This document shows, piece by piece, positions 42,778 through 50,887 of a stretch of DNA of 64,000 bases. The stretch lies in NCBI GenBank assembly GCA_035606945.1, contig DATNDR010000005.1:252357-316356 (forward strand). The letters run 5' to 3'. The notes beneath the pieces were generated by a model. That model made no database searches, was not told the origin of the DNA, and was given only the letters and a program-made list of their open reading frames with translations. The stretch comes from GCA-003244245 sp035606945. GTDB taxonomy: Bacteria; Actinomycetota; Actinomycetes; Mycobacteriales; Pseudonocardiaceae. Each line of letters starts with the position of its first letter. Position 1 is the stretch's first letter. The position numbers and the translations under genes are program-made.

Positions 42778-43755
42778 TCAGCTGAGAAGTGGTTGTTTCA
42801 CGTCGGGACGTCGCTGCGCCGGAAGTCGTGGCCCGGCAACCCGTTGTTTAACGGCTGCGACGAAGTCCTCCACTTTGACGTCAAGGATGTCGACGCCGCG
42901 CTCCTCCCACGCGACGCGGTCGATGCGGTCCGGGTTTTTCTGGATCGCCCACGACTTGAAGTTCCTGCCCGCCTGCTCTCCCCACAATCGGTAAAGCATT
43001 ACCCGGAAATTCCAGTCCCGCAGGCTGTAGCCGAGGAACAGGAAGTGACTGGTCCGCAGCTTCGCCGCGAGCGTCACCGGAAACAGACGTGCAATATCTG
43101 CCCGGGCGATGTAGTCGATGTAGTGATCCTCGGTGACCACGAAACTGTCTCCGTGGATCCGCTCCTCTGAGCGGTCCACTGAACCGTGAATTTTCGCGAT
43201 GACGCTCCGTTGGTTCAGCCGAGGGTCGACGTACTCGTTCGGTACTTGGATCACGGTCGGTTCGCCATCGGCGGTGATGTGGCGGAACCGTCCACGGTCC
43301 GCGCCTCCAGCGATGTAGGTGATGAGTTCATACGGTTCGCCCTCCGCTGTGAATGCGCGTTCCAGGGAGTCGTCGTAGTTGGTCGTCACGATGAGCATGC
43401 GCTCCCGGACTTCGTCCTCACGTACGCGGCGAGACAGTCGAGCTAAGAAACGGTGCAGATCAGTAGGTGGATAGTCCGCAGCAAAGACATCGTGGAGTTC
43501 CTCTTCGAGCGGGCCTTCCCCCACCAATGCCGCGAAGTATTGGGACACCCGGGCCAGATCACGGCCGTCGATCTCCACGTCACCCAAGTATTGGGCCAGC
43601 TCGTCAGCCAGTTCTTGCCCACTCGGCAGATACTCGCCTCGCACGAAGCCAGGTGGAGGTCGCTGCCACAGGTTGGCCCCAGCGCCGAGCACCGGAACGA
43701 CCTTGCCTCGCAAGAGACGCCGGGCAATCAGGTCGTAAACCTGCTCGTTGGACAT
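42778..43755 (-). CDS. SIR2-domain protein (probable NAD-depleting effector)
   Basis: A 325-residue SIR2-like protein. VVPVLGAGAN (21-28) is the NAD-binding loop, TTNYDDSLERAF has catalytic-type N126, and AKIHGSVD has H190; LGYSLRDWNFR completes the SIR2_2 pattern found in antiphage effectors such as Thoeris ThsA, DSR and SIR2-STAND systems, which hydrolyse NAD on infection. There is no zinc-finger Cys set as in deacetylases. ATG 43755 is preceded by GGAG with 8-base spacing. It lies between a small membrane protein gene and the nSTAND-WD40 gene on one strand, with short gaps. Defence function is inference from family and arrangement. Confidence 0.85.
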   Translation of the reverse strand: MSNEQVYDLIARRLLRGKVVPVLGAGANLWQRPPPGFVRGEYLPSGQELADELAQYLGDVEIDGRDLARVSQYFAALVGEGPLEEELHDVFAADYPPTDLHRFLARLSRRVREDEVRERMLIVTTNYDDSLERAFTAEGEPYELITYIAGGADRGRFRHITADGEPTVIQVPNEYVDPRLNQRSVIAKIHGSVDRSEERIHGDSFVVTEDHYIDYIARADIARLFPVTLAAKLRTSHFLFLGYSLRDWNFRVMLYRLWGEQAGRNFKSWAIQKNPDRIDRVAWEERGVDILDVKVEDFVAAVKQRVAGPRLPAQRRPDVKQPLLS

Positions 43756-43825
43756 CGTGCACACTCCGTAACCAATCCGGCAACCTCAGAAGGATGAGGA
43801 CGAGCAACGGCGGATAAGTACGTCG

Positions 43826-44515
43826 TCATTCGGCTCGATCGGGTGAAATTCGCGCGCCTGACCAGTGCAGAGGCCGCCCTGACTCATGTGCCAGGGTTGC
43901 CCGCCCAACCGGCCGGCTTGCCGATCGGTCGACCGGCGGGGTGAGCAGGACCGGTTGCCCGAGGTGGGCCACGTACAGGTCAGCACGGAACTGCTGCCCC
44001 AGGGTGTCGTAGGTGGCCTGCACCTCGCCGATCGTGGAGGAGTTGGCGACGCTGAAACGGCTAGTCATGGCGTCCTCCCACCAGGCGAGGTTGCGCCGAT
44101 CTCCCAGCGCGGTGGTGATTTGAGCGCGCAGCAGGGCGTCAGCGTCGGTGCTCGCGTACATGTCGAAAAGGGACGCCATAAACGACTGGTAGGCAACGAA
44201 CAGCTCGTCGGAGAACAGCATCCGGTTCGCGAACATTATCTCGTCTAGGTCGCGCTTGAGCGCGGTCACTTTTTCAGGGGTGATTTCCTTCCACCGGCCC
44301 ACAAAGGTGGCGAAACACAAGAGCTGATTCAACTTCGGCGCGACCTGCGTGAACAGCTCCACCCGGCGGGTCACCACGGTCTGGTTCGCCCACTGCACCG
44401 CCTCGACCCGACGCGATAGCCGAGCCAAAAAGAATCCGAGCCCAACCACCGCCAACGGCGTCAACGCCTCCACGGCGACATAGGCAATTCCCAGGCTGGT
44501 GGAATCGATCGTCAT
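43826..44515 (-). CDS. Membrane-anchored protein of unknown function, SIR2-nSTAND operon
   Basis: A 229-residue protein with one N-terminal hydrophobic helix (about 10-30, AYVAVEALTPLAVVGLGFFLA) followed by a basic stop-transfer ARLSRRVEAV, then a helical cytosolic part (VVTRRVELFTQVAPKLNQLL, WKEITPEKVTALKRDLDEIM, AYQSFMASLFDMY). No family recognised. ATG 44515 has GGGGAGAG just upstream. It is the first gene of the same-strand run and lies 70 bases before the SIR2 gene, so it may be a third defence component that tethers or senses at the membrane. Confidence 0.65.
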   Translation of the reverse strand: MTIDSTSLGIAYVAVEALTPLAVVGLGFFLARLSRRVEAVQWANQTVVTRRVELFTQVAPKLNQLLCFATFVGRWKEITPEKVTALKRDLDEIMFANRMLFSDELFVAYQSFMASLFDMYASTDADALLRAQITTALGDRRNLAWWEDAMTSRFSVANSSTIGEVQATYDTLGQQFRADLYVAHLGQPVLLTPPVDRSASRPVGRATLAHESGRPLHWSGARISPDRAE

Positions 44516-44564
44516 TACTCTCCCCTACCTGCCGCGTCGCGTTCCCGGCCACCGGCCAACTGCG

Positions 44565-46118
44565 TTACCAGCCCCAACGGCGCAGCGGCGGATTCCCGTC
44601 TAGAACTTCGATTATCTTTTGACCAGTCAGGACGCTGTCCGGCGTCGACCGTCCGGTGATAAACGGGTAATCGACGATGACGCTTGTCGGGTGGCCGAAG
44701 TTGCCGTGGTATGCGCCATCTGGCCTGGTGGCATCCCGAAGGATGAATTCCAACGCATAGGGCGGAGGCCCCATATCGAAATCAAGGAAACGGCCGCGTT
44801 CCTCAACAAATTCTGTGCCACTTTTATAATCGTACTCCAAGCAATGGCCGGTGACATTCTTGCCTCGGATGATACTTATCCGCTCGTTCATATCGCGAGC
44901 GAAAGCTAAACAGCCGACGGCGTAGCATTCCGCGCCGACCGGTTTTCCGGCGCGCAAGAAGGCTAGGATCAAGTCGTGCACGCGCTGATTATTGACGAGG
45001 TCGACGATCGCCCCAGAGCCGCCGACAATCAGAATCGCATCATACTTCTCGACCCCTTGTACCGCTTGATCAAGGACTCGGTTGTAGGCCTCGAGGTGGC
45101 GCACGAAGGCGGGAGTAGCGAAGTATGGTCGCTCCGGAAACCAGTCGGCGAGGCTGATAGGGCTTTCCAGGCGCTTGCCCTGCACTGTTGTTGGATCGTC
45201 AATTTCACGGACCCGGGCCGCCATTTCTGGAGTAGTTACCGGCCTTTGCAATGGTGGATCGAAGAAATCAGGGTCCATGCTGACCGGTATTGCGTTCGGT
45301 CGCTTACCCGTTGGGGTGCAAAAATCGACGGTGTAGCCAGCCCGGTCGAACTCATCAATCGGGCCGACGAGTTCCTCACCCCAATATCCCCATTCCGAGA
45401 CAACGGTCAGAATGTGTCGTTTGCCGGAGGTGGCAGCCGTTGCGTGCGACGGCTCCGGTTGAGATTGAGGCGGCAGCGCTACGATCAAATCCTTGATCGC
45501 ATCCACCAACGCCTCGCTGGCCTTCCACGAAGGGTTTGTCACCAAGTCGCGATCGACTATTACCTGCTTCTCTTCGGGAGTACCGGCGGGGCACGGAGTA
45601 TAGACCGCACCAGCATTAACGACATCCGCTAGCACCACCGTGTTGCAGATAACTTTGCGGGAAGCGAGGATATCGGGTGACGGTGTCAGCAACCAGAGCG
45701 CATGGCATGGCGCCCCTTTGATGATTCTCGGGTTTTGCATAACGCGGCGGAAGAAGTGCACTGCGGGCGCCCGCCGGGCGACTTCGACAGCAGTGCTGTT
45801 GTTACTGGGCGCTTCGGTGGAGCGAAGCCGGACACTAGTATAATTCGCGGTCATGATCACCGCGGCGTAGCCGTCTGGGTCGATGTCATCGACATCGAGT
45901 GACACCTCGAGCCACTCTATCGGCGGCACGTTCTCACCCTTGGGTTCGACTGTGCTGTAGAATCTCAGCTTCGGCTGTCCCCACAGTCGCGATACAAAAT
46001 GGACGGTGGCGCCGTAACCGGCGAAGCGTTCTTGATAAATCTTGATCTCGCCGGGGATATACTGACTTTCGACGAGAACGGCGATTTTCTTACCGGCCAA
46101 TGGAAGCGGACTCGACAT
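44565..46118 (-). CDS. Two-domain DJ-1/PfpI family protein
   Basis: A 517-residue protein of two class I glutamine-amidotransferase-like (DJ-1/PfpI) domains. Domain 1 (about 8-215) has IAVLVESQYIPGEIKIYQERF and the nucleophile-elbow Cys in KGAPCHALWLLTP. Domain 2 (about 235-510) has ILTVVSEWGYWGEELVGPIDEFDRAG, IVGGSGAIVDL and AECYAVGCLAF with a Cys at the elbow. Domain 2 is clearly paralogous to the single-domain protein at 62169-62999 (shared SEWGYWGEELVGP, RVHDLILAF versus RIHDLILAF, and the ending RWGW/RYGW). A shared motif lies 62 bases upstream of the ATG. ATG 46118 has AGGAGG. Catalysis unknown. Confidence 0.8.
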   Translation of the reverse strand: MSSPLPLAGKKIAVLVESQYIPGEIKIYQERFAGYGATVHFVSRLWGQPKLRFYSTVEPKGENVPPIEWLEVSLDVDDIDPDGYAAVIMTANYTSVRLRSTEAPSNNSTAVEVARRAPAVHFFRRVMQNPRIIKGAPCHALWLLTPSPDILASRKVICNTVVLADVVNAGAVYTPCPAGTPEEKQVIVDRDLVTNPSWKASEALVDAIKDLIVALPPQSQPEPSHATAATSGKRHILTVVSEWGYWGEELVGPIDEFDRAGYTVDFCTPTGKRPNAIPVSMDPDFFDPPLQRPVTTPEMAARVREIDDPTTVQGKRLESPISLADWFPERPYFATPAFVRHLEAYNRVLDQAVQGVEKYDAILIVGGSGAIVDLVNNQRVHDLILAFLRAGKPVGAECYAVGCLAFARDMNERISIIRGKNVTGHCLEYDYKSGTEFVEERGRFLDFDMGPPPYALEFILRDATRPDGAYHGNFGHPTSVIVDYPFITGRSTPDSVLTGQKIIEVLDGNPPLRRWGW

Positions 46119-46179
46119 CTACGGTCCTCCTGTGGTAGATACCTCTGCACGGTAAACGTCGGCAGGGAACCTAACATCA

Positions 46180-46197
46180 GGAATTTCCCTAGGTTTT
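46180..46197 (-). promoter_or_regulatory. Shared motif, copy 1 (upstream of DJ-1 didomain gene)
   Basis: On the minus strand it reads AAAACCTAGGGAAATTCC. It differs at two of 18 positions from a site at 49620-49637 before the AOC-like gene. Each copy stands upstream of a gene transcribed in the motif's direction, so it may be the operator of the LAL regulator encoded between them. Confidence 0.5.
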
Positions 46198-46223
46198 ATC
46201 GCCTCGGCGGAGCCGGAGAACGC

Positions 46224-49043
46224 TCAGGAGGCGCTGGCGACCAACGACCTTTCTCCTTCGTGGTGTCCCGTCATCAGCTGACGGCGGGAACTGATTCCCA
46301 GCTTCATGTAGACCTGCTGGAGATGATATTCGATGGTTTTGACTGACAAGGTGAGCCTGGCGGCGATGGCCTTGTTGCTGTGCCCAGCGGCGGCCAGCCG
46401 TGCGACCCGTTGTTCTTGAATGGTCAACCTGGTCGGCTCCTCGCGGCTGCGGTTGCGGCGGCGCCGGCCACCAGCCACCGCGAGTTCCTCGCGGACCTGC
46501 GCGTAAAGCCAACCGGCCTGATTCGCTTCGGCAATCACCGCAGCGTGCGCAAGCAACGGACGTGCCCGGCAGGGACGCCCACGCCGCCGCAAAAACGCCC
46601 CGTAGCCCAACAGTGTCTCGACCTGCTCCAGTGGCAGAGCCACCTGGTCGTGATGGGCGAGAGCGGTACTGAAATGCGCTTCAGCAGCCTCGTAATCGCC
46701 TTCGGCTTCCGCCAGGCTCGCTCGCCCGGTCGCGGCGGCGATTCGCGGATATCGGCAGGGCAGTCGAGCGGCACTTCGATCCAGCCACCCAAGAACGCGG
46801 CGCGCGTCTGGAATGCGACAGGCGCTCAGATGCGCGGCGATAGCGTGCCGCGCCCACGGAATCCAGCAGGGTTCACCAATCCCCATCCGGCGGCTCAGCT
46901 CCTCGAGCTGCACGTACAGCTCGCTAGCCGCCTCCGGCATCCCACCAGGAAGCAGGTGCTGACCGCGGACGTTCCAGAGCCGAAGCAGCGTGAGCGACTC
47001 GCCGCGAGCAGTGGCATCTGGCTCAATCCGGTTACACCACTCCATGGCCTCGGCGCCTCGCCCCATCTGATGGAGCACATCGGCTCGAAGGGCACCCGCC
47101 TGCGATACGTGCACCGGTAATGGGTCAGCTGCAGCGCCGACCCGTTCGGTGAAACTGAGCGCCTCGGCCAGGCGACCCTGCCGCGCGGCGACCATCGCCT
47201 GCGTTATGGCTAATCCACTAGTCACTTCAGCGGCGTCCACGCGTCCTGCAGCAGCTACCAGCATACCCAAAGCGATCTGGGCATCATCGAAGCGCTCGGC
47301 AAAAGTGGCGGCAATGCTGAATGTGCTTAACGCGTCCCGCGACCAGCGCAGGTCGGTCAGAGTCGCCGGACCTTCTGCCATGACGGTCCTAGCGCTCATC
47401 TCACTTTCAGTCAGCCCCTGCGGATCCCCAGCGAGGAACGCGAGGTAGCCCCACACAGAAGCAGTTCGGTTCGAAAGCGGAGTCTCGGCATTGGCGGCCA
47501 ACGTGTAGGCGCGCTCTGCGAGTGGCAGCGACTTGACGGGTCCGGTCGACATCAAGGACGCCAAAGAAGCATCCACCAACACTTCGATCGTCACTGTTGG
47601 GTTGTGAATCTCAGCTAACTCTGTGGCTCGCGTAAAGCACGTTGCTGAATCGTTGTATGCCCCGGTGGCCGAGAAAGCACGCCCCAGCATTCGCAACGCC
47701 TGTATTCGCTTAGCAACTGTGAGCTGCTGCTCACCGCGCAGCCGGTGACAGATGTGGATCGCTTCCCCCGGATGGCCGGCCAACAGCAGCGACCCAGCCA
47801 GCGCCAGTAGCAAGTCAGCGTCGGCCCGGCTGCCGGCGGCGTCCACGGCGGCCTGCAGATGGCGCATCGCCAGCGCGGGCGCACCGGATCGCAACGCGGC
47901 CATCCCAGCGCGCGTCATCGCCGTGATTGCTACGTCATCACCTGTGAGATCGGCGTGGATCGCGTGGTCGACGGCCTCACCATGGAGGCCCTGTGCAGTC
48001 AGGACGTTGAACGCTCGGGCGTGCAGACGGGTCCGTACTGGTACCGCCATGTCGTCATACAGAGCCTGCCGGAACAACGGGTATACGAACTCTGCCGCCA
48101 TTTCCGTCTCCGATCGCACGAGTCCACTGCGGCACAGTGCATTAAGCGCGATGTCGGTCTCTTGATCATTCAGCTGGGCCACCGCGGTGGCCAGCTCGGG
48201 ACGAAACCGGGTGCCCAGTACGCAGGCAGCCTGCGCGCAACGGATTGCCACCTCTGGCACTCCCGCGAAGCGAGTCAATACGATCTCCGCCGGACCGACT
48301 TCTCTTCCGGTCTGCTCTAGGCCGAGATCCGCCGCCACCTGTTCCAGCAACAGTGGGTTACCACCGCACGACTCAAGGGCTCGCCGCGATACCGCGCCGC
48401 TGACCGGGCCACGGACTCGGCGCGCTAGAAACTCCGCTGCGGCGTTTCTGCTCAACGGCGCCAACCGCTCCACTGTGGCATAGCCGTCATAGGTCAGCGC
48501 GGCGGCGAGCTCGTGAGCAGGAGGCGGCCAGGGCCGCAGTGTCGCCAATACCGCTACTGGCAGCCTTCTAATCCGGCGAACCAAGAATGACACAACCGCG
48601 AGAGAATTTGGATCTGCCCAGTGCAGGTCATCGAGAAGGAACAGAATGGGTTGGTTATCGGTTGCCTTCAGCCACCGCAGCACACCACTGAACCGGGTCG
48701 CCTGCGCGTCACAGCTGCTTGAATCCGTTACTAGATGGTCTAGCAGGTCGCGCGGCCCGTCTACGGCATCGAGCAGCGCGGCAAATAATCCAAAAGGCAG
48801 CGATGCCTCCATGACGTCACCGCGGGCACATCCGATCCGCAGGTCTGGACAAGCCAACCTCCTCGCCTCGTCCAGGATCGTTGTTTTGCCCAGACCTGCC
48901 GCACCTACGACGAATAACGCGTCCCCCCGTCCAGCCCGCACCCCGGATATCAAATTCGTCACAGCGGCGAGCGCCGCCTCGCGTTCCAGTGTGGCCCCGA
49001 CACCCACGATGTACCAGCCTCCAACAGCGGCCTTGTATTTCAT
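46224..49043 (-). CDS. LuxR-family LAL regulator (pathway regulator)
   Basis: A 939-residue regulator. VGVGATLEREAALAAV starts the AAA module, Walker A is VVGAAGLGKTTILDEA (about 44-59), Walker B ILFLLDDLHWADPNS (about 132-146), followed by a long TPR-like helical region. The C-terminal LuxR HTH is LTIQEQRVARLAAAGHSNKAIAARLTLSVKTIEYHLQQVYMKLGI (about 880-925; one continuous domain). ATG 49043 follows GGAGCGCC. It sits between the DJ-1 didomain gene and the divergent AOC-like gene, in the middle of the pathway region, so cluster-specific activation is likely. A GGAGAATATTCTCC palindrome lies 26 bases upstream. Confidence 0.92.
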   Translation of the reverse strand: MKYKAAVGGWYIVGVGATLEREAALAAVTNLISGVRAGRGDALFVVGAAGLGKTTILDEARRLACPDLRIGCARGDVMEASLPFGLFAALLDAVDGPRDLLDHLVTDSSSCDAQATRFSGVLRWLKATDNQPILFLLDDLHWADPNSLAVVSFLVRRIRRLPVAVLATLRPWPPPAHELAAALTYDGYATVERLAPLSRNAAAEFLARRVRGPVSGAVSRRALESCGGNPLLLEQVAADLGLEQTGREVGPAEIVLTRFAGVPEVAIRCAQAACVLGTRFRPELATAVAQLNDQETDIALNALCRSGLVRSETEMAAEFVYPLFRQALYDDMAVPVRTRLHARAFNVLTAQGLHGEAVDHAIHADLTGDDVAITAMTRAGMAALRSGAPALAMRHLQAAVDAAGSRADADLLLALAGSLLLAGHPGEAIHICHRLRGEQQLTVAKRIQALRMLGRAFSATGAYNDSATCFTRATELAEIHNPTVTIEVLVDASLASLMSTGPVKSLPLAERAYTLAANAETPLSNRTASVWGYLAFLAGDPQGLTESEMSARTVMAEGPATLTDLRWSRDALSTFSIAATFAERFDDAQIALGMLVAAAGRVDAAEVTSGLAITQAMVAARQGRLAEALSFTERVGAAADPLPVHVSQAGALRADVLHQMGRGAEAMEWCNRIEPDATARGESLTLLRLWNVRGQHLLPGGMPEAASELYVQLEELSRRMGIGEPCWIPWARHAIAAHLSACRIPDARRVLGWLDRSAARLPCRYPRIAAATGRASLAEAEGDYEAAEAHFSTALAHHDQVALPLEQVETLLGYGAFLRRRGRPCRARPLLAHAAVIAEANQAGWLYAQVREELAVAGGRRRRNRSREEPTRLTIQEQRVARLAAAGHSNKAIAARLTLSVKTIEYHLQQVYMKLGISSRRQLMTGHHEGERSLVASAS

Positions 49044-49068
49044 AGGCGCTCCTACCTACCACAGACCC

Positions 49069-49082
49069 GGAGAATATTCTCC
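49069..49082. promoter_or_regulatory. 14-bp palindrome upstream of LAL regulator
   Basis: GGAGAATATTCTCC is a perfect palindrome centred 32 bases before the LAL start codon, a natural position for an operator or autoregulatory site. Confidence 0.5.
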
Positions 49083-49619
49083 TGGGACTTGCCGTGCACC
49101 ATTTCAGAAGTAGGTGGGAGACTTGCAGGGTGGCGTTCTTCGCCAACCTGCACCCATGGCGGCTACATCCTCTTTCGCTCGGACAAATTTCGTGTTAGGC
49201 ACCATTTATTTATGGGAACCTAATTTCTGCCAGCTGTCGATCTACGCCTCCTCGCCTCACCCATGGGCAGCTGCAACGGCGGCTAGACACGCAGCGTTAC
49301 TCGCTGGCGACGGTAGGTAGCAGCAGCTGCCCACAGGGCTTTCTCTCGCGTGACTTCGATACAGGTAGGAGCGTCAAGTCACCGGGATTGATACATGGAT
49401 CTCTGCCCAACCGCCGTGGGCTCACATCACACTCGTGCGCACGGTGGCGCCGGGAGCGGCGCGTGCGCGCTGACAGTGGTGCGCCCTTGTCGGATGCCGC
49501 CGGGTAGGCGCTGCAGACCGGTGGCGGGGCCAGCGCGCTCGGGAAGGCCGGCACCAGACGTGACTAGATTTTTTGATCAGCACGGGTTTCAGCGGCCATC
49601 AGCCACGCAACGTCGGCCT

Positions 49620-49637
49620 AAACCCTAGGGAGATTCC
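49620..49637 (+). promoter_or_regulatory. Shared motif, copy 2 (upstream of AOC-like gene)
   Basis: AAACCCTAGGGAGATTCC, 16 of 18 bases as in the copy at 46180-46197, same orientation relative to its downstream gene. It contains the palindromic core CCCTAGGG. Confidence 0.5.
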
Positions 49638-49810
49638 CGATGTTCGGGGTCCCTCCCGGCATCTACCGTGCAGCTGTCACTAAATTCTTCGCGCACAAGC
49701 TCATCGAGCTTTTGTCAAATCCTGATGCCAGGGTTGGGACATGGGTGCATTCATCGATCGGGGAAAACGCACCCGGCGTCAAAACCACATCACAGAACAA
49801 GGGGGATACG

Positions 49811-50287
49811 GTGCATCGTACACGCAAGCTTGGTATCTGCACAGCCGCGATCATCGGCGTGCTGAGCGTATTCTCGGTCAGCTGCTCGAGTGCTGCGCCG
49901 GCGAACAACGACTTCACAGTCCAAGCGACGACCGCCCAGCTTGCGATCGTCGACCTTGGTCCACCCGGTAACAGTCAGGGTGACGAATTTGTTTTCTCTA
50001 CCACCATTGCGCGAGACGGTAGACCTTTTGGCACGGGTAATTCGGTCTGCACGCGCACCAGATTCGTCAACGACAATGACTTTACAATTCAGTGCCTGGT
50101 AACATTTAGGTTCCCCCAGGGCAGTATCGCTACGCAAGCAGCCGTCGACGGCGTGGGCGGGAGATACATGCAATCCATCAACGGCGGCACCGGTATTTAC
50201 CGGGACACGAGGGGAGAAGTGTTGGTCGAGGCGCCCCCGGGCGCAAGCGTGGGAACGGTAGTAAACATTACCTTCCACATTTCTTAG
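49811..50287 (+). CDS. Secreted allene-oxide-cyclase-barrel-like protein
   Basis: A 158-residue protein. Residues 1-30 are an export signal (basic HRTRKL, hydrophobic ICTAAIIGVLSVFSV, then SCSSAAPANN); the Cys could be lipidated although the lipobox is weak. The mature part (TTAQLAIVDLGPPGNSQGDEFVFST, CTRTRF, CLVTFRFPQGSI, INGGTGIYRDTRGEVLVE) matches the AOC-like/dirigent beta-barrel, some of whose bacterial members guide cyclisation in natural-product pathways. GTG 49811 has a strong GGGGGA ribosome site. It is the only plus-strand gene in the pathway region and carries the shared motif about 175 bases upstream. Role in the pathway is inferred. Confidence 0.8.
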   Translation: MHRTRKLGICTAAIIGVLSVFSVSCSSAAPANNDFTVQATTAQLAIVDLGPPGNSQGDEFVFSTTIARDGRPFGTGNSVCTRTRFVNDNDFTIQCLVTFRFPQGSIATQAAVDGVGGRYMQSINGGTGIYRDTRGEVLVEAPPGASVGTVVNITFHIS

Positions 50288-50299
50288 CCTAGAGTCGGA

Positions 50300-50887
50300 T
50301 CACCGATACAGCCATCGTGCGAATAGTCGGCTCAGCACCGGCATCGCGATCCAGGTCATCAGGGCAGTGAGCACGGGAGTGATGACAGCAAATCTTGCCG
50401 CCAAGGGAAGGTATGCCAGCAACGGCTGCGCGACGATGACCATAACGGTAAGGATCGGGTAGATAGCACACAGCGACAGCAGGTACGTCTTCCATCGCGC
50501 TGGCGGGCGGACAACCCGGCCTCCTGGCACAGCAAACCAGCCGTCTGTACCGAACAGTTCTCGTTGTTCGGGCGCCGCCTCAGCGAGCTCCGTCGACTCC
50601 GCGATGAGCGATCGTCGAGCCTGTGACGTTTGCCAGGCACGCAGGTGATCTGCGCTATCGAATCGATACACGACGACATACTCGCGGCTGGGCGCCGGGG
50701 GCGGAATGATTGTTACACCTTGGTATCCAGCATACTTCGCGGCTTCCTCCCGCAACCGCTCAAGAAAGGCCTCGAATTCCCCCTCTCGACCTTCCTTGAC
50801 CCTTCGGGTCACCAGCACAGTCACTGGCTGCTCGGAACCTCCGTCGGACGGCGCGCGGTGACCGCGAGCGGCTAATTTGGGCGTCAC
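50300..50887 (-). CDS. ABM-domain protein with C-terminal membrane helices
   Basis: A 195-residue protein. Residues 20-110 form an antibiotic-biosynthesis-monooxygenase (dimeric alpha-beta barrel) domain: VTVLVTRRVKEGREGEFEAFLERL, YAGYQGVTIIPP, YVVVYRFDSADHLRAWQTS. Residues 135-185 contain two hydrophobic helices (YLLSLCAIYPILTVMVIVAQ; FAVITPVLTALMTWIAMPVL), so the barrel is membrane-anchored, a layout known in a subset of actinobacterial ABM proteins. Its ATG overlaps the stop of the ADH gene (ATGA). It is the last gene of the long minus-strand operon. Confidence 0.82.
   Translation of the reverse strand: MTPKLAARGHRAPSDGGSEQPVTVLVTRRVKEGREGEFEAFLERLREEAAKYAGYQGVTIIPPPAPSREYVVVYRFDSADHLRAWQTSQARRSLIAESTELAEAAPEQRELFGTDGWFAVPGGRVVRPPARWKTYLLSLCAIYPILTVMVIVAQPLLAYLPLAARFAVITPVLTALMTWIAMPVLSRLFARWLYR

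Larger units (their letters stand above)
49044..49810. other. 767-base regulatory interval
   Basis: This is the longest gene-free stretch in the window, between the divergent LAL regulator and AOC-like genes. It holds the palindrome at 49069-49082, an AT-richer segment near 49180-49240, and the shared motif at 49620-49637. An ATG at 49640 opens a frame into the AOC-like gene, but the first 57 codons lack a signal peptide or recognised sequence. No RNA gene was seen. Confidence 0.5.

Noticed and set aside
49640..49810. Earlier ATG for the AOC-like protein
   Set aside because: It would bury the signal peptide inside the protein; GTG 49811 with GGGGGA gives a proper export signal at the N-terminus.
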